A stretch of 11,937 nucleotides of DNA. It comes from Spirochaetes bacterium GWF1_49_6. GTDB taxonomy: Bacteria; Spirochaetota; Brevinematia; Brevinematales; GWF1-51-8. Below the pieces are notes generated by a model. It saw nothing but the letters and a program-made list of their open reading frames with translations, was not told the origin of the DNA and did no database searches. The translations under genes and the position numbers were made by a program. The first letter of the stretch is position 1. Every line of letters begins with the position of its first letter. Shown piece by piece: positions 7,100 to 11,937 of this stretch. The stretch spans positions 1 through 11,937 of the forward strand of contig MIBD01000038.1 in NCBI GenBank assembly GCA_001829395.1, in the 5' to 3' direction.

Positions 7100-7137
7100 T
7101 CTCTTAATTACCGGCGGGACAGGTCGGTATTTTGAGA
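7100..7137. repeat. Imperfect inverted repeat between oppD and the TPR gene
   Basis: TACCG (7109-7113) and CGGTA (7125-7129) pair, and outer TCTC (7100-7103) and GAGA (7134-7137) can extend the fold across a small internal loop. No U tract follows on either strand, so it does not look like an intrinsic terminator. It could structure the leader of the TPR gene, or mean nothing. The rest of the 7045-7179 gap shows no convincing promoter. Confidence 0.25.
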
Positions 7138-7179
7138 GGCTTGCTATATTATCGGAGTTTTTCTTTTTAGTATAAGGAT

Positions 7180-8142
7180 TTAGACATTGACAGGGTAATA
7201 ACATGCGGCCGAGGAACCGTCCTGAAAGACCTGCGGCTCCGGTTCGATTTTGGTACATTTTTCCTGACGGTAGTCGCAGCGCGGATGGAATTTACATCCC
7301 TCGGGCAGATCGAGCGGATTCGGGACATTACCGGGGATGATCTCCAGACGCGTAATATCGCGGTCGATACGCGGTATGGAATTCCATAATTTAAACGTGT
7401 ATGGATGATGGGGGCTATTGACGATGTTTTGCGTACTCCCTATTTCCGCGATACGCCCGGCGTACATGACGATAATGCGGCCGCAGATATTTTTAGCCAC
7501 TGACAGGTCGTGCGTGATAAATACGATGGACATCCCGATAGACTGGTTCAAATCTTTCAGGAGTTTCAGTATCTCCGACTGCACTGTTACGTCGAGGGAT
7601 GTCGTAGGCTCGTCGGCGATCAGAATATCCGGGGAGTTCGATAACGCTATCGCGATCATCACCCGCTGTTTCATTCCCCCGCTGAGCTGGTGGGGATACG
7701 AACTGAGCCATATTTCAGGATTGTTTATTTTCACATCGTTCATCAATGCGACCGCCCGCTTGTCCGCGCCATCGCGGGTCAACGATTTATCCTTAACCAG
7801 CATTCCCTCGGTAATCTGGTCGCCGATGGTCAGCACAGGGTTCAGGCTGGCCTGGGGATCCTGGAAAATGTACGCGATCCGGCTTCCACGAATCCTGAGA
7901 AGGGTATTCTCGTCGGGAGAAGTGATATCGGTATCGCCGGCAGTCATTTTATCCGCGGAGATCATCGCGTTATCGGAGAGGAGACGGCATATAGCGAGCA
8001 TCGCGGTGGTCTTCCCGCACCCGGATTCGCCGACAAGCCCTACGATTTCGCCCTTGGCGATAGAGAGGTCGATCCCCCGTACAGCGTGAACTTCGCCGCG
8101 CATGCTTTTTATGCGGACATGGAGATTTTTCACTTCCAGCAA
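7180..8142 (-). CDS. oppD: Oligopeptide/dipeptide ABC transporter ATPase
   Basis: Cytosolic ATPase subunit of 320 residues, normal length for OppD/DppD, which powers peptide or related solute uptake. Walker A is G38-E-S-G-C-G-K-T-T, the Q-loop glutamine is Q94, the signature is L153-S-G-G-M-K-Q-R, Walker B is D172-I-L-I-A-D-E (catalytic E178) and the switch histidine is H211. The C-terminal oligopeptide-type tail (from about 235) includes four cysteines, C283, C289, C296 and C314. This spacing is known to hold a [4Fe-4S] cluster in some DppD/OppD proteins. Translation starts at TTG (8142): no ATG lies between the upstream gene's stop and this codon, a strong GGGAGGG precedes it, and the family typically begins at this L-E-V-K-N-L strand. 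The substrate cannot be read from the sequence, so dppD is an equal name. It sits downstream of the OppB-like permease, with two unrelated genes between, and no OppF is present. Confidence 0.93.
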   Translation of the reverse strand: MLEVKNLHVRIKSMRGEVHAVRGIDLSIAKGEIVGLVGESGCGKTTAMLAICRLLSDNAMISADKMTAGDTDITSPDENTLLRIRGSRIAYIFQDPQASLNPVLTIGDQITEGMLVKDKSLTRDGADKRAVALMNDVKINNPEIWLSSYPHQLSGGMKQRVMIAIALSNSPDILIADEPTTSLDVTVQSEILKLLKDLNQSIGMSIVFITHDLSVAKNICGRIIVMYAGRIAEIGSTQNIVNSPHHPYTFKLWNSIPRIDRDITRLEIIPGNVPNPLDLPEGCKFHPRCDYRQEKCTKIEPEPQVFQDGSSAACYYPVNV

Positions 8143-8148
8143 CTGCGT

Positions 8149-8155
8149 CCCTCCC
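8149..8155 (-). promoter_or_regulatory. Strong ribosome binding site for a TTG start
   Basis: GGGAGGG on the - strand directly follows the stop of the upstream gene (8156-8158). Its GGAGG core lies 7 nt before the TTG at 8142. The spacing supports the unusual TTG as the true oppD start. Confidence 0.7.
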
Positions 8156-8803
8156 TTACTGCATATAGAACTGCAGCGTCTTCATCTTGAGTTTAGTGAG
8201 TACCTGCTTGACAATATCCATCCACCTTTCGGCTTTTTTCTTAGCGTCGTAGGATTTTTTAAATGCGACATCGATTTTTATCATCAGGCCGTTTTTTATC
8301 TGGCTGTCGACTAACTCAAATGGATAATACGCATAGGCCTTGTCGTTTTCCCTGATAATATTAAAAATGGTGTCTCCATTGGTGAGAGCCAGTTTTTCAT
8401 ACCCGGTCGTCGATTTCAGGTATTCCATACTGATAAATAAGCTGTTGATGCGGTTCAATTCGAATAGCGAATTATCGAATGTGATTTTTACCGACGCCTC
8501 ATTATTTTCCATTGTTTTCCATAGCTGGAACGAGTGGGTAACACTGCCGAGGTCGCTGGAAAACTGGTAAAAATAGTTCGTTTCCTTAGTTTTAAAATCC
8601 TTCAACTCGGGGAGCCACTTCACAATTGTATCGAGCATACCCTGATACATTATATCGATTGCCTCCACGCCGTTCTTGATCGCGGTACCGTAGAACGCTT
8701 TTCTATAGCTGTCGACACTGATTTTCATTTTATCCGTCGCGGCATCGGCGTAGATGGCACTATAAGCAATAATAAGAACTATGACCATGAAAAGTTTTTT
8801 CAT
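8156..8803 (-). CDS. Secreted protein of unknown function
   Basis: Protein of 215 residues with a clear signal peptide (M-K-K then a hydrophobic core to about residue 18, and Ala sites near 19-22), so it is probably periplasmic. It has no lipobox cysteine, and I see no cysteine anywhere in the chain. The mature part mixes helices with a central beta-rich region (about 95-180, including K-A-Y-A-Y-Y-P-F-E-L) and ends in a basic amphipathic helix. I do not recognise the family. The ATG at 8803 is one base past the stop of the phosphoesterase gene, and its strong AAAGGAGG (8817-8810) lies within the end of that gene, so the two are translationally coupled. Its place between a peptide permease and its ATPase hints at an envelope role related to transport, but a solute-binding protein would normally be more than twice this size. 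The function is open. Confidence 0.85.
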   Translation of the reverse strand: MKKLFMVIVLIIAYSAIYADAATDKMKISVDSYRKAFYGTAIKNGVEAIDIMYQGMLDTIVKWLPELKDFKTKETNYFYQFSSDLGSVTHSFQLWKTMENNEASVKITFDNSLFELNRINSLFISMEYLKSTTGYEKLALTNGDTIFNIIRENDKAYAYYPFELVDSQIKNGLMIKIDVAFKKSYDAKKKAERWMDIVKQVLTKLKMKTLQFYMQ

Positions 8804-8804
8804 T

Positions 8805-9674
8805 CTATCCCTCCTTTATCAGAACCCGGTTGATCTCCGGGCGCGCGAAAAACCGGAACGGGAGATAACGGCTCGAGCCGCATCCGCGTGAAACAAACAG
8901 CCACGATCCGTTTATATTTGACAACCCCACGGCGCGTTTTCCCTTGATCTTACTGCTGGTTACAAACGGGATTCCGAAAAAAGTAACCTGTCCGCCGTGC
9001 GTATGCCCGGAAAGTATAATATCCGCCGTCGAGGCGTAGTCCATGATAGCGTCGGGGTAATGGGATAGGAGGATTTTTAGCCCGCCCTCATGGGAACTGG
9101 CCGGCAGTTCCCCCATCTTTTTTTTAATCGTCCATGGATCCGCGCCGGTTATCGTTAACTCATTTCCGCCGATTTTTAAATTCTCCGATACGTCCCGCAT
9201 TACGGAAACCCCCGCCCCCTCTATTAATGCGATTACCTTCGAGGTGTCTATTTCACGGTGGTCGATTTTCCAGAAAATCCTGAAAATATGCAATATATTA
9301 TACACCATATAATCATGGTTTCCCAGCACCGCGTATATCCCGTGTGCCGATTTCAATTCAGATAACAGTTCACGCAGACGTGGCGCGCCGTCCTCATGAT
9401 CCATGTAATCCCCGGTCAGAAATATCAAATCCGGGAGCTTGTCGTCTATCGTTTTGCGGATGTTCCCGATAATCCGTTCGTACCGCTTTTTACTCATTTT
9501 CCGGTAGAGATGCAGGTCGCTGATCTGCAAAACATCTATCGTACCCTTGACCTTGGCAGTACGGATAACGGTCTCGGAAATAACCCCGCTGTTCGCCTCG
9601 TTATAACTTATTACCATAATAACAATTACGGCGACAGAGAAAACCGCAGTGAGTATATGATACCATTCAATCAT
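8805..9674 (-). CDS. Membrane-anchored metallophosphoesterase, YkuE/YaeI-like
   Basis: Protein of 289 residues from the calcineurin-like phosphoesterase superfamily. A single hydrophobic helix at about 7-24 anchors it, probably with the catalytic domain outside the cytoplasm. The metal-binding motifs are complete and in order: D53-L-H55, G88-D89-Y-M-D-H, G118-N119-H120-D-Y, H205-Y-P-D and G223-H224-T-H226-G-G. The H-Y-P-D and G-H-T-H-G-G-Q-V forms are typical of the YkuE/YaeI group, some of which are linked to cell-envelope lipid or phosphodiester hydrolysis. The substrate here is not known. It is the second gene of the operon: the ATG at 9674 is 11 bp past the permease stop, with AGGA 9 nt upstream, and the stop is one base from the next start. 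A two-codon frame (ATG CCA TGA at 9679-9671) overlaps the start codon. Confidence 0.9.
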   Translation of the reverse strand: MIEWYHILTAVFSVAVIVIMVISYNEANSGVISETVIRTAKVKGTIDVLQISDLHLYRKMSKKRYERIIGNIRKTIDDKLPDLIFLTGDYMDHEDGAPRLRELLSELKSAHGIYAVLGNHDYMVYNILHIFRIFWKIDHREIDTSKVIALIEGAGVSVMRDVSENLKIGGNELTITGADPWTIKKKMGELPASSHEGGLKILLSHYPDAIMDYASTADIILSGHTHGGQVTFFGIPFVTSSKIKGKRAVGLSNINGSWLFVSRGCGSSRYLPFRFFARPEINRVLIKEG

Positions 9675-9685
9675 GGCATGCTGTC

Positions 9686-10660
9686 CTATTCATATTTGAT
9701 ACGCGGATCGACAATCGCGTACATGATATCCGATAATAAAAGCCCGATCAGCGTGAGTATCGCGGAGATGGTGGTCAGCCCCATAATAACAAACCAGTCG
9801 CGCGATGTGACGGCGCGGAAGAATAAACGCCCCATTCCGTCGATCTGGAATATCTCCTCTACAATCACGCTTCCGCTGATTAAGGTCGGGAGTATCGCGC
9901 CGAATATGGTTATCAGCGGTATCAGCGCGTTGGAAAAAGCGTGCTTCCGCATGACCATACTGCGCGGCAGCCCCTTGGATTTCGCCGTGATAATATATTC
10001 CTGCCCGAGCACCTCGAGTATCGACCCGCGTGTGATACGTGTCAGAAACGCCAGCCCCGAGTAGCTCATCACCGTGACCGGGAGAATCGAGTGACGGACG
10101 ACGTCCCATATCTTGCCGAAAAACGGCAGGTATTCGAAATCCTCGGACACGATGCCCGAAAGGGGTAATAGATTTAACTTGATACTGAATATCGAGATGA
10201 GAAAGATCGCTACCCACGGTACGAATAGCGAATACAGGACGAAGAACAACACACCGGTGGACTTATCGAACAATCCGTCGCGTTTGACCGCGGAACGAAT
10301 CCCGATGGGGATGGAGATGAGAAATATGACGATTATTTCCATAATGTTCAGGTAGAGCGTGACGGGTATCTTTTCCGCGACAATCTCCATCACCGGGCGT
10401 TTTTCCATCAGCGAATCGCCGAAATCGAGAACAGCCATCTTACCGACCCATATTCCGTACTGGACGATCAACGGTTTATCGAACCCGTAATAAGTCATAA
10501 ATTTATCGTGCGCGTCTTTGGAATACTTGGTCGCCATCCCTCCGCTCATTGCTTGTACAGGATCGCCCGGCGCAAGACGCATGATGAAAAATGTGATTAA
10601 GGTGATTCCCAGCAGTGTGGGAATACTGATAAGGATTCTTTTTAAGATATACTTCAGCAT
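9686..10660 (-). CDS. oppB: Oligopeptide/dipeptide ABC transporter permease
   Basis: Inner-membrane permease of 324 residues, full length for OppB/DppB. It has a first helix at about 9-30, a periplasmic segment with the family's A-P-G-D-P motif (30-34), and five further helices (about 101-121, 136-158, 188-208, 247-268 and 290-316). The cytoplasmic EAA loop (about 217-245, with E-Y-I-I-T-A-K-S-K-G-L-P) is where the ATPase docks. The chain ends in the characteristic V-D-P-R-I-K-Y-E. It is the first gene of the - strand operon, with a good promoter 28 bp upstream and AAGG 7 nt before its ATG. Normally the partner permease OppC follows directly, but here the next gene is a phosphoesterase. The partner and the binding protein must be encoded elsewhere if the transporter works. 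The solute (peptides, nickel, sugars) cannot be told, so dppB is an equal name. Confidence 0.92.
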   Translation of the reverse strand: MLKYILKRILISIPTLLGITLITFFIMRLAPGDPVQAMSGGMATKYSKDAHDKFMTYYGFDKPLIVQYGIWVGKMAVLDFGDSLMEKRPVMEIVAEKIPVTLYLNIMEIIVIFLISIPIGIRSAVKRDGLFDKSTGVLFFVLYSLFVPWVAIFLISIFSIKLNLLPLSGIVSEDFEYLPFFGKIWDVVRHSILPVTVMSYSGLAFLTRITRGSILEVLGQEYIITAKSKGLPRSMVMRKHAFSNALIPLITIFGAILPTLISGSVIVEEIFQIDGMGRLFFRAVTSRDWFVIMGLTTISAILTLIGLLLSDIMYAIVDPRIKYE

Positions 10661-10687
10661 AATACTGCCTTATTTTGATGCCGAAGT

Positions 10688-10716
10688 ATTGTAACATTAA
10701 AACACGAGTCCTTCAA
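10688..10716 (-). promoter_or_regulatory. Promoter of the oppB-phosphoesterase-oppD operon
   Basis: On the - strand TTGAAG (10716-10711) and TACAAT (10693-10688) are exactly 17 bp apart, with 4/6 and 5/6 matches to the sigma-70 boxes. Transcription would start near 10681, about 20 nt before the oppB ATG at 10660. The promoter lies in the 80 bp gap after the acidic-protein gene, so the transporter operon can be expressed independently of it. I see no clear terminator in that gap. Confidence 0.55.
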
Positions 10717-10740
10717 GTTTCGGGGATACTGGCTTTTTGG

Positions 10741-11937
10741 TTATTCTTCCTGCAGGAATCCGAGGTTGTATAATTCCGATTTTTGGAAATGAGTAGGTTC
10801 TTTTTTGCCTTTTTCACGGCCATACACGCCGATACCTTTTATCTCATCCCCTTTTATTACAGGCACGATCATTATTTCCTCGAGAGCGGCGAGATCATCG
10901 AGATCGAAACGATCCGTCAGGTATTTCGCCTTGGTCAAATCTCCACGGATATCGATACTCTTTTTACGGCTTAAATACTTAATATAAATCGGATCGTCCA
11001 TCGAGAAGGAGATTTCATTTTTAAAGCCCTGATTCATAAGTTCGCCGAATTCTTCCCCGGACTTTTTCACGACCGATATTTTGCCGAAATTAAGATTATT
11101 CGCCGCCAAATCCATTGCGACATCCGCATAGGATTCGACATGCCCGATCGTGCTGATTTTCACTGGGGGTTCCATAAATACTTTATTAAAGTCGATCGGT
11201 TTAGGAGGTTCGATATCCTGTACCGTACTCGGTTGTTCCATCGGTAATCCGGGGGCTGTTTCTACAGATTCAGGAGCGTTTGCTTCTTCTTCAAGGTCGA
11301 GATCAATCGCGGATAATTCGCTCATATCGAGAGTAATACTGTCGTCGTCTTCGGAGGCGGTTTCCGCCGAGGGCACGTCCATTATCATCGCGTCAAGGTC
11401 AAATTCGGGTATTTCCTGACCCTCCGGCATATCGAATCCGCTCTCCGCGCCCATTTGCGGTTGTTCCGTCATCATGGGCTCGTTAAACGTCCCCTGCTCT
11501 TTCGGGGTTTCATCAAATCCGAATTCAGGAACCTCAAGGGGTTCTTCTACCTCTACGAGGTTATCTTCCATCACAGGTTCAACCGGTTCGTTATCATCCG
11601 CCATTTCCACATCGATAGCGGCTAATTCGCTCATATCCAGTGTGATACTATCATCATCATCGGCGGTCTGGGCATCGGGTACGTCCGCGATCATGGAATC
11701 TATATCGAACTCGGGGATTTCCATACCGGATGAGATACCATCTAACATATTTTCATTTTCTGGAGTTTCCATCGATGCCGATGCAGGTATTCCACCCTCA
11801 GGTTCATTATCAGGAGCAGATTCAAGTGGTATCTCAAACTCTTCCATTTCCATAGGGGTTTCCAACGGGATGTCTATCTGCGCCATACCGTTTGAAGATT
11901 CAGCCGCAACTTCATATTGAGAAAGGTCTTCTACGGG
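10741..11937 (-). CDS. Acidic repeat protein with GAF-like C-terminal domain (5' partial)
   Basis: At least 398 residues are encoded, and the frame is open to the window edge. An ATG at 11886 exists but has no ribosome binding site, and the 17 upstream codons encode the same acidic style (for example V-E-D-L-S-Q-Y-E), so the real start is probably beyond 11937. Numbering from that internal Met, residues 1-235 are low-complexity and very acidic, rich in Glu, Asp, Pro and Met. They hold two copies of a motif (56-95 and 158-198) reading E-I-P-E-F-D-x-D...D-V-P...D-D-S-I-T-L-D-M-S-E-L-x-A-I-D, with a partial copy E-V-P-E-F-G-F-D near 118. Residues 242-381 form a compact alpha/beta domain that resembles a GAF domain, with the late strand pair I-M-I-V-P-V-I-K-G-D-E-I-K-G-I-G-V. 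It is short at the C terminus, ending shortly after the last helix. No signal peptide or membrane helix is visible. A cytosolic scaffold or sensor with repeated docking motifs is plausible, but this is inference. Confidence 0.85.
   Translation of the reverse strand, partial: PVEDLSQYEVAAESSNGMAQIDIPLETPMEMEEFEIPLESAPDNEPEGGIPASASMETPENENMLDGISSGMEIPEFDIDSMIADVPDAQTADDDDSITLDMSELAAIDVEMADDNEPVEPVMEDNLVEVEEPLEVPEFGFDETPKEQGTFNEPMMTEQPQMGAESGFDMPEGQEIPEFDLDAMIMDVPSAETASEDDDSITLDMSELSAIDLDLEEEANAPESVETAPGLPMEQPSTVQDIEPPKPIDFNKVFMEPPVKISTIGHVESYADVAMDLAANNLNFGKISVVKKSGEEFGELMNQGFKNEISFSMDDPIYIKYLSRKKSIDIRGDLTKAKYLTDRFDLDDLAALEEIMIVPVIKGDEIKGIGVYGREKGKKEPTHFQKSELYNLGFLQEE
11293..11415 (-). repeat. 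Second copy of the acidic 40-residue motif
   Basis: Encodes residues 158-198 (numbered from the ATG at 11886). About 30 of 40 aligned residues match the other copy, with one single-residue indel, while many synonymous codons differ. This suggests an old duplication kept at the protein level. Confidence 0.8.
11602..11721 (-). repeat. First copy of the acidic 40-residue motif
   Basis: Encodes residues 56-95 (numbered from the ATG at 11886). The best-conserved parts are E-I-P-E-F-D and D-D-D-S-I-T-L-D-M-S-E-L, which suggests a short binding motif rather than a folded domain. Confidence 0.8.

Noticed and set aside
7100..7137. Terminator or riboswitch between oppD and the TPR gene
   Set aside because: The inverted repeat is imperfect and lacks a U tract, and no known riboswitch core is recognisable. 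It is kept only as a weak repeat.
7418..8089. Long + strand open frame opposite oppD
   Set aside because: It lies wholly within a clear ATPase gene, has no recognisable domain, and has the Ser/Arg/Ile-rich composition of an antisense shadow.
9396..10064. Open frame on the + strand across the phosphoesterase and permease genes
   Set aside because: It spans the junction of two well-supported - strand genes and shows no family motif.
11602..11721. Mobile or tandem DNA repeat in the acidic gene
   Set aside because: The two copies differ at many synonymous sites and are not adjacent, so this is an old protein-level duplication, not a recent DNA repeat.
11474..11920. Ser-rich + strand open frame at the right edge
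   Set aside because: Its Ser/Ile/Gly repeats are just the complement of the Asp/Glu/Met codons in the acidic protein.

Overview
The window is a densely packed stretch of bacterial chromosome with nine complete protein genes, one gene cut by the right edge, and possibly the tail of another at the left edge. I see no RNA gene, CRISPR array, insertion sequence, integrase or phage gene. Base composition is moderate (mid-forties percent GC by eye). Signal peptides, a membrane-tethered phosphoesterase, an oligopeptide ABC transporter, a chemoreceptor-like protein and large TPR proteins point to a free-living or host-associated bacterium with a periplasm. A spirochaete or a related uncultured lineage would fit, but that placement is an impression and no marker gene proves it.

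Left part (1-2841, + strand): two overlapping genes encode an unrecognised two-helix membrane protein and a chemoreceptor-like protein, with seven membrane helices followed by a long coiled-coil signalling hairpin. They overlap by one base (TAATG) and probably work as a pair. The hairpin tip keeps the fold-defining residues of methyl-accepting chemotaxis proteins but has lost several of the usual polar and charged ones. The membrane protein contains a run of ten A just before its first membrane helix. Slippage there in either direction would give a soluble, truncated protein.

Middle (2842-4960): a helical protein of unknown function (- strand) and a soluble NtrB-like PAS histidine kinase (+ strand) are divergently transcribed from a 79-85 bp gap that holds two overlapping candidate sigma-70 promoters. 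Both genes meet their other neighbour tail to tail with no spacer: the stop codons abut at 2841/2842, and the genes overlap by 7 bp at 4954-4960. Hairpins that could act as terminators lie inside coding sequence at both junctions.

Right-centre (4954-10660, - strand, read right to left): an OppB/DppB permease, a YkuE-like metallophosphoesterase, a secreted protein of unknown function and an OppD/DppD ATPase form a tight operon (gaps of 11, 1 and 13 bp) with a good candidate promoter at 10688-10716. A 135 bp gap then leads to a secreted protein with about 16 TPR repeats. The transporter set is incomplete and interrupted: there is no OppC, OppF or binding protein here, and two unrelated envelope genes sit between permease and ATPase.

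Right edge (10741-11937, - strand): the 3' part of a very acidic protein that carries two copies of a roughly 40-residue motif and a C-terminal GAF-like domain. Its reading frame stays open to the window edge, so its true start is outside.

The strongest points for follow-up are the 7TM receptor with its partner gene, the A10 tract, the interrupted oligopeptide operon and the duplicated acidic motif. Nothing here is clearly a new defence or mobile system.
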